The notes: generated by a model from the sequence alone, not told the origin. DNA of 64,000 nt from Barnesiella intestinihominis YIT 11860 (GCF_000296465.1 NZ_JH815204.1:310001-374000); one strand, 5' to 3'; numbered from the stretch's first letter, positions 43,464 through 53,475 are shown. Numbers and translations are program-made.

Positions 43464-43724
43464 ATGAGAATATTGAAGCCTTTTATGTTGCTAGCTGTTA
43501 TTGGTGTTTTATATTCCTGTGCAGCTGTTCCTTTACAGACTTATCGCAATGGCTATATCATGGATAAGAATAATGTAGTTGTCGGGTACTATTCGAATGG
43601 GCATGTCCTCGATTTGGAAAAGAATATCATCGGATACTATGCAAACGGGTATATTTACGATACTCGCCATGAGGTTATAGGAAATTATGTAAATGGATAT
43701 ATAAAGAACCTGAAATTAAAATAG
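43464..43724 (+). CDS. Small repeat lipoprotein (beta-flower-like)
   Basis: 86 residues. A lipoprotein signal ends at LLAVIGVLYSC (lipobox Cys19). The mature part is a run of about 17-residue repeats: NGYIMDKNNVVVGYYS, NGHVLDLEKNIIGYYA, NGYIYDTRHEVIGNYV and a final NGYIKNL. The period and the NG-turn suggest a small beta-propeller or flower fold of the type found in Bacteroidota. Likely periplasmic or outer-membrane bound. Function unknown. Confidence 0.75.
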   Translation: MRILKPFMLLAVIGVLYSCAAVPLQTYRNGYIMDKNNVVVGYYSNGHVLDLEKNIIGYYANGYIYDTRHEVIGNYVNGYIKNLKLK

Positions 43725-43750
43725 GTCTGATGTAAATTTCATGTTCTTAT

Positions 43751-44845
43751 TTACTTGAAGGTTGGGTTCACTGGCTCTATCTGGTATTCTGTCACCCCTT
43801 TGTTGTATTTTGAAGATATCTCATGGGCTTTTTCCACGAATCCTTTCAGATGAGGCCGATGGGGATGCTCTTTCAATTCTTGTATCGCAGGTACTACCCG
43901 GAAGTTTTCTTTTTGTATAGTTGGTCGTCGGGTATAAACAAGTGTGTGTTGTGCCGATTGTAACAGTATTTTTCCCGTGATATCCCGTCGGATAACAACC
44001 TTTACCATTGCTCCACCCACCGTATCGCGGGTTTTCATATTGGAGATGAAATTTCCCAGTGAATAGACGATGAGGGCACAAGGGTTCCCTTGTTCGTCGT
44101 ATCGTAATTCCATAGGTTGTATCACGTGTGGGTGGGCTCCTATAATCAGTTGTACTCCTTCTTTCACCAAAAAGTCTGCCAAATCTTCTTGTCGTTTGTT
44201 CGGCAACAGTTGGTATTCATCGCCCCAATGTAGGCAGACAACGATAAGGTCGGCACTCAACGTTTTAGCACGAAAAATGTCTTTTTTTATTTTTTCTTCG
44301 TCTATGTAATTGACAATTAATGGAGAGTGTGGCGTAAATCCATTCGTTCCGTACGTGTAATTCAGAAAGGCGATTCGTATTCCTTTTATAGAGGTTATGA
44401 ACGGATAGAATCTTTCGAATGAGTCTTTTGAATCGTAGGTTCCTATATGGTCTGTTCCAATAGAGTCGAGTATATGCAATGTGCGTATAGCCCCTCGGGT
44501 ATAACGGTCGAGACAGTGATTGTTGGCGGTAAGGAAAAGGTCGAATCCTGCGTTTTGTAATGCGATTGGAAATTCGTCCGGCGCAGAAAAACAGGGATAA
44601 CCGGTGTAAGGTTGTCCGCCGATGGGCGATTCTAAATTGACGACTGCATAATCCGCCGAAGCTATTTCGTGAGTAATGTCTGCAAAACAAGGTGAATAAT
44701 CGTATGCCTCACCTTGTTTTGCAGATTGTATTTGGGCTTTATGTTGCATAGCATCGCCAGCGAAAAGAAGAGAAACCTCGGTAGCGGGTACTGCCGGAGC
44801 TTGTCCTAAAATGAGCGGTGCTAAAAAGGATATGAGCCCTATCAT
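43751..44845 (-). CDS. CapA-family (PGA_cap) metallophosphatase-like protein
   Basis: 364 residues. After an N-terminal signal-like segment (LISFLAPLILGQAPAVPA) come the CapA motifs LLFAGDAMQHKAQ, YAVVNLESPIGG, LFLTANNHCLDRY and IVCLHWGDEYQLLPNKRQ, then IGAHPHVIQPMEL. These are the metal ligands of a calcineurin-like fold. Known members take part in poly-gamma-glutamate capsule synthesis; most Bacteroidota members are not tested. It lies 6 bp downstream of folD. Confidence 0.88.
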   Translation of the reverse strand: MIGLISFLAPLILGQAPAVPATEVSLLFAGDAMQHKAQIQSAKQGEAYDYSPCFADITHEIASADYAVVNLESPIGGQPYTGYPCFSAPDEFPIALQNAGFDLFLTANNHCLDRYTRGAIRTLHILDSIGTDHIGTYDSKDSFERFYPFITSIKGIRIAFLNYTYGTNGFTPHSPLIVNYIDEEKIKKDIFRAKTLSADLIVVCLHWGDEYQLLPNKRQEDLADFLVKEGVQLIIGAHPHVIQPMELRYDEQGNPCALIVYSLGNFISNMKTRDTVGGAMVKVVIRRDITGKILLQSAQHTLVYTRRPTIQKENFRVVPAIQELKEHPHRPHLKGFVEKAHEISSKYNKGVTEYQIEPVNPTFK

Positions 44846-44851
44846 ACGAGT

Positions 44852-45733
44852 TTAGGGATAGATTGCTTTTTTCCCAGCCAACAGGGTGTTACGCATGAGC
44901 GACACGATAGTCATAGGGCCTACTCCGCCGGGAACGGGGGTGATAAAAGAGCACTTGGGAGCTACTTCGTCGAATTTTACGTCTCCGGTGAGCTTGAATC
45001 CCGATTTTTTTGTAGCATCGGGAACTCGGGTCGTACCCACATCAATGATTACGACACCCTCTTTTACCATATCGGCAGTGACGAATTCGGGAGAACCGAG
45101 TGCGGCGATAATAATGTCGGCCGTACGGCATATCTCTTTGATGTTGGGGGTTGCACTATGACATACGGTTACCGTGGCATTGCCCGGATAAGCCTTTTGC
45201 ATCATGAGTGTAGCTACCGGTTTGCCCACAATGTTGCTTCGTCCCAGTATCACACAATGTTTTCCTTTGGTCTCTATTTCGTAGCGAGCAAGCAACTCCA
45301 TGATTCCGGCGGGTGTAGCCGATACGAAACAGGGCAACCCGATGGACATGCGCCCTACATTGACCGGGTGAAATCCGTCGACATCTTTCCGGTAGTCGAT
45401 AGCTTCGATCACCTTTTGTTCCGAGATGTGTTTGGGCAAGGGTAGTTGGACGATAAATCCGTCGATATCGGGGTCGTTGTTCAGTTCGTTTACTTTGTTC
45501 AAGAGCTCTTCTTCGTTAACATCGCTTTCATAGCGAACGAGAGTCGATTTGAACCCGCATTGTTCGCAGGCTTTTACTTTGTGCGCCACGTATGTTTCAC
45601 TCCCACCGTCGTGTCCCACCAGAACAGCTGCTAAATGAGGCCGTTTGCCTCCGGCACTGCAAATATATTCTACCTCTTGGGCGATTTCTTGTTTTATACG
45701 GTCGGCCACCGCTTTTCCATCGATTAGTTGCAT
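44852..45733 (-). CDS. folD: Methylenetetrahydrofolate dehydrogenase/cyclohydrolase
   Basis: 293 residues from ATG 45733 ([16 protein letters not shown]). Catalytic motif [14 protein letters not shown] (Tyr and Lys), then [25 protein letters not shown], and the NADP-binding [14 protein letters not shown] and [11 protein letters not shown] near the end. It interconverts methylene-, methenyl- and formyl-THF. The frame extends 12 codons upstream to 45769, but that part is encoded by the terminator stem after ffh. Confidence 0.96.
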   Translation of the reverse strand: MQLIDGKAVADRIKQEIAQEVEYICSAGGKRPHLAAVLVGHDGGSETYVAHKVKACEQCGFKSTLVRYESDVNEEELLNKVNELNNDPDIDGFIVQLPLPKHISEQKVIEAIDYRKDVDGFHPVNVGRMSIGLPCFVSATPAGIMELLARYEIETKGKHCVILGRSNIVGKPVATLMMQKAYPGNATVTVCHSATPNIKEICRTADIIIAALGSPEFVTADMVKEGVVIIDVGTTRVPDATKKSGFKLTGDVKFDEVAPKCSFITPVPGGVGPMTIVSLMRNTLLAGKKAIYP

Positions 45734-45753
45734 AATATTGAGGTTTTGTAAAA

Positions 45754-45823
45754 AAACTACCGGACACACTCCCTTTTTTGCCTATCGGCAATCGATTAGA
45801 ATCGGGAGTGTATCCGGTAGTTT
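45754..45823 (-). terminator. Long-stem terminator between ffh and folD
   Basis: 20-bp arms (AAACTACCGGACACACTCCC and its partner, 19 of 20 paired) around a 30-nt loop, followed on the minus strand by T7. It ends ffh transcripts 19 bp after the stop; folD would then need its own promoter or read-through. Confidence 0.75.
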
Positions 45824-45841
45824 CATGTTGAGTGATTAAAA

Positions 45842-47164
45842 TTATCTTCTTTTGAATCCTTTCATCATGGCTCCTTTGTTTTGGGTAACCATTCGCATCA
45901 TTTTGCGGGTTTGGTCGAACTGCTTGATAAGTCGGTTCACCTCTTGTATCGAAGTTCCGCTACCTGCGGCGATACGTTGTCGGCGGCTACCGTTGAGCAG
46001 TTCGGGGTTGCTGCGTTCTTTGGGGGTCATTGAGTAAATAATCGCTTCGATACTTTTGAAAGCATTGTCATCGATGTCCATGTCCTTGATCGCTTTTCCC
46101 ACACCGGGAATCATAGAAGCCAAATCTTTGAGATTACCCATTTTTTTGATTTGGTGTATCTGGCTGAGGAAGTCGTTAAAGTCGAATTGGTTTTTAGCAA
46201 TTTTCTTTTGTAATCGTTTGGCTTCTTCCTCGTCGTATTGTTCTTGGGCTCGTTCTACCAAAGAGACGATATCGCCCATACCCAAGATACGGTCGGCCAT
46301 ACGAGCCGGGTGGAAGTAGTCTATGGCTTCGAGTTTTTCGCCGGTTCCTACAAATTTAATGGGCTTGTCGACTACGGTGCGGATAGAGAGTGCCGCACCG
46401 CCACGGGTGTCGCCGTCCAATTTGGTGAGAACTACTCCGTCGAAATCGAGACGATCGTTAAATTCTTTGGCTGTGTTGACCGCGTCTTGTCCGGTCATGG
46501 AGTCAACGACGAACAAGGTCTCGGTCGGATTGATTTTTTTCTTGATAGCCTCGATTTCGTTCATCATTTGCTCGTCGATAGCCAAACGTCCTGCCGTGTC
46601 GACAATAACCAAATCGAAATGATTTTCTTTGGCATATTTTACGGCATTGGCGGAAATGCTCACAGGGTCTTTGCTGTCTTCCTCGGTATAAACCGGTACA
46701 TCGATTTGTTCACCTAAGACCTTTAATTGCTCGATAGCGGCAGGGCGATATACGTCGCAAGCAACCAGCAAGGGGCGTTTCCCTTTTTTCGATTTTAGCA
46801 TTTTTGCCAACTTACCGGAGAACGTGGTTTTACCCGAACCCTGTAATCCTGACATGAGGATAATCGACGGATTTTGCGACAGGTTTACTTCGGCGGTTTC
46901 TCCACCCATCAAGGTCGCCAGTTCGTCGTGTACGATCTTCACCATCAATTGTCCCGGCTTCACGGCGGTGAGTACGTCTTGCCCCAATGCTTTGGTTTTT
47001 ACCGTGTCGGTAAATTGTTTGGCTACTTTGTAGTTGACGTCGGCATCGAGTAGTGCGCGTCGCACGTCTTTCAGCGTTTCGGCGACGTTGATTTCGGTGA
47101 TTTTACCTTCACCTTTCAGTATTTTAAAAGACCGTTCAAGTCTTTCACTAAGGTTTTCAAACAT
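45842..47164 (-). CDS. ffh: Signal recognition particle protein Ffh
   Basis: 440 residues. An N-domain is followed by the G-domain (GLQGSGKTTFSGKLA, DTAGRLAIDEQM, TKLDGDTRGGAALSI, GTGEKLEAIDYFHP) and a C-terminal M-domain rich in Met and Lys (RRQRIAAGSGTSIQEVNRL, then KMMRMVTQNKGAMMKGF) that binds SRP RNA and signal sequences. It delivers nascent membrane proteins to FtsY. Length and motifs are normal. Confidence 0.97.
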   Translation of the reverse strand: MFENLSERLERSFKILKGEGKITEINVAETLKDVRRALLDADVNYKVAKQFTDTVKTKALGQDVLTAVKPGQLMVKIVHDELATLMGGETAEVNLSQNPSIILMSGLQGSGKTTFSGKLAKMLKSKKGKRPLLVACDVYRPAAIEQLKVLGEQIDVPVYTEEDSKDPVSISANAVKYAKENHFDLVIVDTAGRLAIDEQMMNEIEAIKKKINPTETLFVVDSMTGQDAVNTAKEFNDRLDFDGVVLTKLDGDTRGGAALSIRTVVDKPIKFVGTGEKLEAIDYFHPARMADRILGMGDIVSLVERAQEQYDEEEAKRLQKKIAKNQFDFNDFLSQIHQIKKMGNLKDLASMIPGVGKAIKDMDIDDNAFKSIEAIIYSMTPKERSNPELLNGSRRQRIAAGSGTSIQEVNRLIKQFDQTRKMMRMVTQNKGAMMKGFKRR

Positions 47165-47442
47165 AGTTTTATAACAATATTTTTACACAGATGGATAAAT
47201 CGTTGCGAAATTACTTAAAATCGTCGGAATATGCGAATAAAAATATAAGAATAACATCTTTGAACATACGACTATATATAAGAAAGTTGGTATGTGAGTA
47301 GAAATTTGAATCTAAAATATGGGCATTTAAAAAATATTTACTATTATTGTGTTTGGATAAAAAATGAGAAAAACGTAAATCTTTTGTGAATAAGAAGTTG
47401 CCGTTTTTTTGTAAATATAATATTGATTTTAATAACGAGTAT

Positions 47443-48093
47443 ATGAAAAAGTTTTTTCAAGTTTTAGGAATTGTCACTTTACTTTTAGTGGGATTGTATT
47501 ACATAGAGGAATGTTCTGGAAAAAAAGATCAATCGGAAGCGGTAGAAGATGTACAAGATGACTTGGAGATGGAAAAGTCTGTTCACTTGAAATTTAAAGG
47601 AGTACCCATAGACGGAACATTGAAAGAATTTATTTCTCGAATGGAGCGTAAAGGGTTTGAACATCGTTCGTCGTATGATTCAAAGGAACGGCTGGTGGGT
47701 GACTTTGCAGGAATTAAACAGTGTACGGTTTATGTGGAAACACTTGATAATAGCGATTTGGTATCTCGCATTATTGTCGAGTTTCCCAAACAGGAACGAT
47801 GGGAGGAATTGTTTGACAATTATAAAAACTTGAAAAGTATGCTTATGGAAAAATATGGAAACTTTTCATCGTGTGTCGAACGGTTCCAAAATTCCTATAT
47901 TAGAACAGATGAAGATCGTATGCGTGCCGTTCATATGGGTGAATGTATGTATAAAACCAATTTTTCGATTGCCGAGGGAGATATTACACTTAGTATAGAT
48001 TATGAAGAATGGGGGCAGGGGTTTGTTTTATTGAAATATCAAGATAAAATAAACAGTGCGATAATTAGAGAAGCTGCGATAGAAGATTTGTAG
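47443..48093 (+). CDS. Exported hypothetical protein
   Basis: 216 residues from ATG 47443. An N-terminal hydrophobic helix (FFQVLGIVTLLLVGLYYI) is followed by a short acidic linker and a soluble domain beginning VHLKFKGVPIDGTLKEFI. A Cys shortly after the helix (EECSG) could be lipidated, but the lipobox is poor. No family is recognised; small exported proteins with the F-KG-PIDG-L-EF opening are common in Bacteroidales. An upstream start at 47386 would bury the signal, so it is rejected. Confidence 0.65.
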   Translation: MKKFFQVLGIVTLLLVGLYYIEECSGKKDQSEAVEDVQDDLEMEKSVHLKFKGVPIDGTLKEFISRMERKGFEHRSSYDSKERLVGDFAGIKQCTVYVETLDNSDLVSRIIVEFPKQERWEELFDNYKNLKSMLMEKYGNFSSCVERFQNSYIRTDEDRMRAVHMGECMYKTNFSIAEGDITLSIDYEEWGQGFVLLKYQDKINSAIIREAAIEDL

Positions 48094-48099
48094 TAAAAA

Positions 48100-48218
48100 T
48101 AACAAAGTTCCCAGAAATTTATGAATTGTACCGTCAAGGTGATGTTATTATAACTTCTGTTTATACTTATGAAAAAGACAGTCAAGAAAGGGTACATATA
48201 GAGTATCGTTATAGATAA
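48100..48218 (+). pseudogene. Possible gene fragment
   Basis: A 37-codon stretch reads PEIYELYRQGDVIITSVY, then RVHIEYRYR before a stop, with coding-like composition, directly after the exported-protein gene in another frame and without a start codon. It may be the tail of a lost paralogue. Weak evidence. Confidence 0.25.
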
Positions 48219-48296
48219 TCTATTATATAAATATTATCATACTCTGTTTGAGAATAGAATATGTGTAATTATATGAAAATATGTGATTCCGAACCG

Positions 48297-49619
48297 TTAT
48301 ATCTTCTTCACTTTCCAGTTCGTTTTTTTGAAAAAGAGGAACGATAGGAATAGTTTGAATCCCCAATAGACGTACTCTACTGTCCAACAAAAGGCTATGT
48401 CTACTTGAAGGGTAACGATAATCCAATAAATAGCCAGCGTATAGAAAACGATCGTGGTCATTTCGATGAGAAAAGCCGTGCGAGTGTCGCCGGTTCCCGA
48501 TACAGATTGAAAGAGTATATTTCCCGGTAGGGCTATAAGGTAGAACGACGACATGACATAGACCGAATGTGTACATTCGGCGATAAGCGAGCTATCGTTG
48601 GTATAGATGAGGAGTATCCAATGAGGAGCTAAGCATAGCAAGGCAATGAGGGGTAATACTATGGCGTAGCACATTTTGACGATACGCCGCATGATTGGAA
48701 TTACATCGTCGGCACGGCGGGCTCCCATAGCATTGCTCACGAGGGTACAGGCTGTCGCTCCAAAAGCATTGACCGGCATGAACAGCAGGGTAGAGGTACT
48801 GCGGATAATGTTGGAAATGGCCAGTGGAAGTTCTCCCAAGTGTTCGACGGCTACGAAAAAGAGAAACCATGTGCCTATGGTGAGAAAGTAGAGAATCATG
48901 CTCCATACCGATACATTCAGTATTTCGCGAATGAGGCCGAATCCTCCGGAACGAAATCGGAACAGTTGGTATTTTCCCCGATCTATATAAAAGAACGTGT
49001 AGAGGAAAAAGTGCAATGCGGCTGTCGCTTCTGCCAAAACGGATCCAAGTGCAGCTCCGGCAATACCCATTTCGGGTGCACCGAAGTGCCCGAATACAAA
49101 AATGTAGTTGAATACGACATTGGCGATAGTCATGATGACTGCATTCATCATCAGTACTTTGGTGCGGGTGACAGCTACGAAAAAGGCCCGGAACATCACC
49201 CCGATAGAAGTGAACAGGAGTCCGAATATCCGATATTGCATGTAATCTTCTCCGGCTTGACATACGGCAGTGGAGGAGATGAGGCCTTTCAACATTTGTG
49301 GGGTCCCTATAAGAGAAGCGAAGATGAGGATTATTGTCAATATTTCCAAAAAGAGAATACCTTGCCCCATGATAGGGCCCAAAGTCCCATATTTGGCTTC
49401 ACCGTTTCTACGAGCCATGAGAATTTGTGCTCCGGTGCTAAATCCGAAAGTGACCATATAGAAAGCAAGATACAATACTCCGGCTAAGGCGGAGGCTCCT
49501 AATTCTACTTGTCCGACACGCCCCATAAAAGCCGTATCGGTGATGTTGATGAGGTTTTGTACAAAAAGGCTTACTAATATGGGGAGAGAGATTCTCCAAA
49601 TTTCTTTACGACTATACAT
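48297..49619 (-). CDS. MATE-family efflux transporter
   Basis: 440 residues with about twelve hydrophobic helices arranged as two similar halves. The first helices read IWRISLPILVSLFVQNLI and INITDTAFMGRVG, the signature of the DinF/NorM-type MATE family; the second half repeats ISNIIRSTSTLLFMPVNAFG. It exports cationic or other drugs with Na+ or H+ exchange from the inner membrane. The substrate is not predictable. It stands after panD on the same strand, separated by a terminator. Confidence 0.92.
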   Translation of the reverse strand: MYSRKEIWRISLPILVSLFVQNLINITDTAFMGRVGQVELGASALAGVLYLAFYMVTFGFSTGAQILMARRNGEAKYGTLGPIMGQGILFLEILTIILIFASLIGTPQMLKGLISSTAVCQAGEDYMQYRIFGLLFTSIGVMFRAFFVAVTRTKVLMMNAVIMTIANVVFNYIFVFGHFGAPEMGIAGAALGSVLAEATAALHFFLYTFFYIDRGKYQLFRFRSGGFGLIREILNVSVWSMILYFLTIGTWFLFFVAVEHLGELPLAISNIIRSTSTLLFMPVNAFGATACTLVSNAMGARRADDVIPIMRRIVKMCYAIVLPLIALLCLAPHWILLIYTNDSSLIAECTHSVYVMSSFYLIALPGNILFQSVSGTGDTRTAFLIEMTTIVFYTLAIYWIIVTLQVDIAFCWTVEYVYWGFKLFLSFLFFKKTNWKVKKI

Positions 49620-49651
49620 GCAGGAGGTGAAGATGATTATATATTAAAAAA

Positions 49652-49675
49652 GCCCACCTGACGAATCAGGTAGGC
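49652..49675 (-). terminator. panC-panD terminator
   Basis: GCCCACCTGA pairs with TCAGGTAGGC (9 of 10, loop CGAA), followed on the minus strand by TTTTTT. It lies 22 bp after the panD stop. Confidence 0.75.
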
Positions 49676-49696
49676 ATTCGCAAGCGATATTCTTTA

Positions 49697-50047
49697 TTAT
49701 ATGAGTTTATTGGTCGCTGTATCTGGGAAGATAACAGCCGGCGTAAAACTTTTTGCCTCTTCGGGAGTCATTAGAGCATAGGCCATAATGATGACGATGT
49801 CTCCCGGTTGTACTTTTCGGGCGGCGGCTCCATTAAGACATATTACTCCTGAACCTCGTTCGCCTTTTATGACATAAGTCTCGAATCGTTCTCCATTGTT
49901 GTTGTTTACGATGGAGACTTTTTCATTGGCAATAATGTTCGCCGCATCCATTAAATCTTCGTCGATCGTGATACTTCCGATATAATTCAGATTTGCTTGG
50001 GTGACGGTGACTCTGTGAATTTTTGATTTTACGACCTCTATAAACAT
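49697..50047 (-). CDS. panD: Aspartate 1-decarboxylase
   Basis: 116 residues. The pro-enzyme self-cleavage site is [15 protein letters not shown] (Gly-Ser, giving the pyruvoyl Ser25-type residue), followed by [20 protein letters not shown] and [13 protein letters not shown]. It makes beta-alanine for pantothenate. It lies 11 bp downstream of panC; together they form the last branch of vitamin B5 synthesis. Confidence 0.96.
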   Translation of the reverse strand: MFIEVVKSKIHRVTVTQANLNYIGSITIDEDLMDAANIIANEKVSIVNNNNGERFETYVIKGERGSGVICLNGAAARKVQPGDIVIIMAYALMTPEEAKSFTPAVIFPDTATNKLI

Positions 50048-50058
50048 GGTTTCATAAG

Positions 50059-50913
50059 TTATTGTTCGGGGCGTCGATATGCGATGTTGTCGATTAATCT
50101 CACCTCTCCGTTATATACGGTAATACAACCTACTATATAATCGCTGTCGTTCCAGCCTGAGATAGGCTGTAACGTGTTTCCATCGACTATTTCGTAGTAT
50201 TCTACTCTCATTTCCGGTATTGCATCGATGGTAGAGATTACTTCATCGATAGTCTCTTTCACCGAATGGCTGGCTGCAAAGGTACGACTTTTAAATAATG
50301 TCTTTGCTATTTTGGGTGCATTTCTTCTTTGAGACTTTGTCAATCGAGTATTACGGCTGCTTAGGGCTAATCCGTCTGATTCGCGTACGATAGGGACAGC
50401 TATGATGTTGAATGTATAGCCCATTTGAGCGGCCATAGCTCGTATAACGGCAATTTGCTGAAAATCTTTTTCTCCGAAGTAGGCATTATCGGGATTGACT
50501 ATATCGAAGAGTTTACTGACGATTTGAGCCACTCCGTTGAAATGTCCCGGTCGGTATTTACCTTCCATGACTTCCGCTACTTTTCCCAAGTGAAATATCC
50601 GGGTATCTTCGGTCGGATAGATTTCTTCTACCGAAGGAGCGAAAGCATAATCACAATTTACCGATTCGAGTAATTGACAGTCCTTGTCGAGCGTGCGGGG
50701 GTAAAGTAACAAATCATTTTTGTCGTTGAATTGGGTGGGGTTGACGAATATGCTGACTACTGTCACGTCATTATTAGCCACGCTGGTCTTTACCAGTTGC
50801 AGATGTCCGTTGTGTAAAGCGCCCATTGTTGGGACGAGACCTATCTTTTTCCCGGCATTTCTGTCCGAATCGAGTTGCTTACATAATTCGGCTATTGTTG
50901 TGAATACTTTCAT
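50059..50913 (-). CDS. panC: Pantothenate synthetase
   Basis: 284 residues from ATG 50913 ([17 protein letters not shown]). ATP-binding [14 protein letters not shown] (the HxGH signature), [31 protein letters not shown] and [19 protein letters not shown] are all present. It condenses pantoate and beta-alanine. A longer frame to 50952 exists without family similarity. panD follows in the same operon. Confidence 0.96.
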   Translation of the reverse strand: MKVFTTIAELCKQLDSDRNAGKKIGLVPTMGALHNGHLQLVKTSVANNDVTVVSIFVNPTQFNDKNDLLLYPRTLDKDCQLLESVNCDYAFAPSVEEIYPTEDTRIFHLGKVAEVMEGKYRPGHFNGVAQIVSKLFDIVNPDNAYFGEKDFQQIAVIRAMAAQMGYTFNIIAVPIVRESDGLALSSRNTRLTKSQRRNAPKIAKTLFKSRTFAASHSVKETIDEVISTIDAIPEMRVEYYEIVDGNTLQPISGWNDSDYIVGCITVYNGEVRLIDNIAYRRPEQ

Positions 50914-51098
50914 AATTGAACATTGGTTGAAAAAATTGTGCAAAAGAAACAAATAAAACCCAAACGACGAAGATAAAGCTGTATTTTTTTATGGAGAGTA
51001 ACCTTAAATGTTTCTTTTTGAAAGGGAAATATAGGGCGTCTGACGATTTTTTGGTGTTAATACTTCTAATATTTGGAGGGTTACGCTATTTTTTTTAT

Positions 51099-51106
51099 TA
51101 TCTTTG
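51099..51106 (+). promoter_or_regulatory. -7 box upstream of glycogen-synthase-like gene
   Basis: TATCTTTG, with TTTG 23 bp upstream. A second box, TATTTTTG at 51175 to 51182, lies 29 bp before the start codon; either may serve. Confidence 0.45.
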
Positions 51107-51211
51107 CAGAAAGATGCAAAAGTGGGCTGTATCTTGGCCTGACCGGTTAAATTCGTTTCAAGCCACGGGTATGCTATTTTTGCAAAATAAATTGAGTTTA
51201 AGAGGAGCAGA

Positions 51212-52027
51212 ATGAAAGAAGCCAAAGTCCTATTTATTGCACAGGAGATTACCCCTTATCTGCCAGAATCGGAAATCGCTAATATTTGTCGAAATTTACC
51301 GCAAGGTATTCAGGATAGAGGGCATGAGATACGTACCTTTATGCCTAAGTACGGTTCTATTAACGAGCGTCGTAATCAATTGCACGAGGTGATTCGGTTG
51401 TCGGGAATGAATTTAATAATCGATGATACAGATCATCCTCTTATTATTAAAGTCGCTTCGATACAATCGGCTCGTATGCAGGTCTATTTTATAGACAACG
51501 ATGATTATTTTCAACGTAATGCCGACGGGGTAGTCGACGAGGATATGCGTCCCGATAATGACGAACGGAGTATTTTCTTTGTCAGAGGGGTTATGGAGAC
51601 CGTGAAAAAGTTGCGTTGGACTCCTGATATTATTCACTGTCACGGTTGGATAACGGCGTTGACTCCTTTGTATATTAAGAAAAGTTATGCCGAAGATCCT
51701 TCTTTTCGGGATGCGAAGGTGATATATTCGTTATACGATAATGGTTTCAAGACTCCATTCGACCCCAATTTTGCTGCAAAATTGAAGTTGGAGGGGATAC
51801 AAGACACCGATATACCTTTTGCGGTAGGAGAGTCTATTGATCCTGTTGTTCTTAATAAATTGGCTATACAGTATTCCGACGGTGTGATTCAAGCCAGTCG
51901 AGATATAAATTCGGAAATTACGGATTATGTACAAAAAACGGGCATTCCTTTCTTGGGGTATCAAGACCCTGAAAATTATATAGATACCTATAATGATTTT
52001 TATAATAAAATTGTAGGTAACGAATAA
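51212..52027 (+). CDS. Glycogen/starch synthase-like protein (N-terminal GT5 domain only)
   Basis: 271 residues. KVLFIAQEITPYLPESEIA resembles the GT5 N-terminus, with the ADP-glucose-binding KxGG loop absent; PDIIHCHGWITALTPLYIK matches the family HxHDW-type segment (here HCHGW). Only the N-terminal Rossmann domain is present; the C-terminal half of a normal ~480-residue synthase is missing. Such short homologues are conserved next to panC and a DUF4270 lipoprotein in Bacteroidales, so this is not a fresh truncation. Whether it has catalytic activity is doubtful. It precedes the lipoprotein gene by 20 bp. Confidence 0.8.
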   Translation: MKEAKVLFIAQEITPYLPESEIANICRNLPQGIQDRGHEIRTFMPKYGSINERRNQLHEVIRLSGMNLIIDDTDHPLIIKVASIQSARMQVYFIDNDDYFQRNADGVVDEDMRPDNDERSIFFVRGVMETVKKLRWTPDIIHCHGWITALTPLYIKKSYAEDPSFRDAKVIYSLYDNGFKTPFDPNFAAKLKLEGIQDTDIPFAVGESIDPVVLNKLAIQYSDGVIQASRDINSEITDYVQKTGIPFLGYQDPENYIDTYNDFYNKIVGNE

Positions 52028-52047
52028 CGTCAGTTACTAAATAGAAA

Positions 52048-53475
52048 ATGAAAATATTTAGATTTTTACCGATAGCTTTTGCGATAGTTTTAGGTTTATC
52101 TTCTTGTGGAGACGAAAATAGCGCAATCGGTTCTTCGATAGTCGATACGAATATTGAAATTGTGGTGGACTCTTCTTTTCAAGAGTTGATAACGGTTGAG
52201 TCTGTTCCGAATGATAGTGTCGTTGGAAGAACTATAACACAATTAATCGGGCGTATTTCTATTCCGGGATATGGTAGGTTAGAAACCGATTTTCTTACCC
52301 AGTTTATGCCGGCTGCAAACTTTGATACGGTTGGTGTGAATAAACTCGATTCTTTGATTTTATATTTAAGTTACAATACAGAATCCTTTACAGGAGATTC
52401 TTTGGCCCCTATGCAGTTGAGTGTATATCCGTTGGATAAACGGTTGGAGTCGCCTGTATATAGCGGTATCGATCCGGCGGAATATTATAATGCACAAGCT
52501 GCCCCGGTTGCTTTGACAAGTTATAATGCTTCGTTTTTAGGATTACCGGATTCTCTTATAGAACTCGGCTATAAGATGATTCGGGTGAAATTACCCGATG
52601 AAATGGCTGACCGTTTTTATCAGAAATATAAAGAAGATCCAACTGTATTTTCGTCTCCTAGTAGGTTTACACAATATTTTCCGGGTTTTTATGTAAAGAC
52701 ATCTTATGGAAGCGGGTGTGTTGTGAATGTTCAAAATACGGTAATGAATTTACATTACACCAAAACAACCGTGATTAATGATAAGGATTCTACATATAAC
52801 TCGACTCAAACTCTAATGGCGGTAACTCCCGAAATAACAACGGGAAACCATATAAAATTGGAAATAGATGCAGAGATAAAAAACGAAATATCTTCGGGGA
52901 AGGTCTATTTACAGGCCCCGGCAGGGTTAAATGTTTTGATTCACTTTCCAACGCGTAAAATTATTGAGACTTTTGAAGATGCAGTAGGGGGAAGTGGTAG
53001 TGCTTCGACTGTACAAGGACTTGTGAACTCGTTGACTTTACGTATTCCCGTAAAGACGGTTTCTAGTAATTATAATCTTGATCCTCCGCAATTTTTGCTG
53101 TTTATTCGTAAATCTGAGTTGCAAGAGTTTTTCGAAAAGAAAAAACTACCTGACAATGTGAATACATTTTATGCTAAGTATGATAGTGATGCCCATGTTT
53201 ATAATTTTACGGGATTGAGGACCTTTATCAATAATATTATAGAAAAGAAACGGACGGGTACTGAAATCACAGATGCCGATGAGGAAATCGTTCTTGTACC
53301 GGTGTCTGTGTATAGCGAAACGGTATCTTCCGGTGGAAGTTATTACTATTATTCTTACAATGAGAAGGAGGTAGTTACCGATGTTGTTCCCTATATTTCT
53401 GCTCCATCATTGGCGTTGGTCGATGTAGATAACATTAAGTTGCGATTAACATATAGTAAACAGGATATGAAATAA
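52048..53475 (+). CDS. DUF4270 lipoprotein
   Basis: 475 residues. The signal peptide ends at AIVLGLSSCGDEN (lipobox LSSC), so the mature protein is lipidated at Cys20. The body is beta-strand-rich with many Ser, Thr and Tyr, and includes IGRISIPGYGRLETDFLTQF and KLDSLILYLSYN, typical of DUF4270. Function is unknown, probably an outer-membrane-associated protein. It is downstream of the glycogen-synthase-like gene, likely the same transcript, and ends at a hairpin. Confidence 0.88.
   Translation: MKIFRFLPIAFAIVLGLSSCGDENSAIGSSIVDTNIEIVVDSSFQELITVESVPNDSVVGRTITQLIGRISIPGYGRLETDFLTQFMPAANFDTVGVNKLDSLILYLSYNTESFTGDSLAPMQLSVYPLDKRLESPVYSGIDPAEYYNAQAAPVALTSYNASFLGLPDSLIELGYKMIRVKLPDEMADRFYQKYKEDPTVFSSPSRFTQYFPGFYVKTSYGSGCVVNVQNTVMNLHYTKTTVINDKDSTYNSTQTLMAVTPEITTGNHIKLEIDAEIKNEISSGKVYLQAPAGLNVLIHFPTRKIIETFEDAVGGSGSASTVQGLVNSLTLRIPVKTVSSNYNLDPPQFLLFIRKSELQEFFEKKKLPDNVNTFYAKYDSDAHVYNFTGLRTFINNIIEKKRTGTEITDADEEIVLVPVSVYSETVSSGGSYYYYSYNEKEVVTDVVPYISAPSLALVDVDNIKLRLTYSKQDMK

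Noticed and set aside
49270-49487. Plus-strand open frames opposite the MATE gene
   Set aside because: Antisense shadows of a multi-helix membrane protein; no start context or motif.
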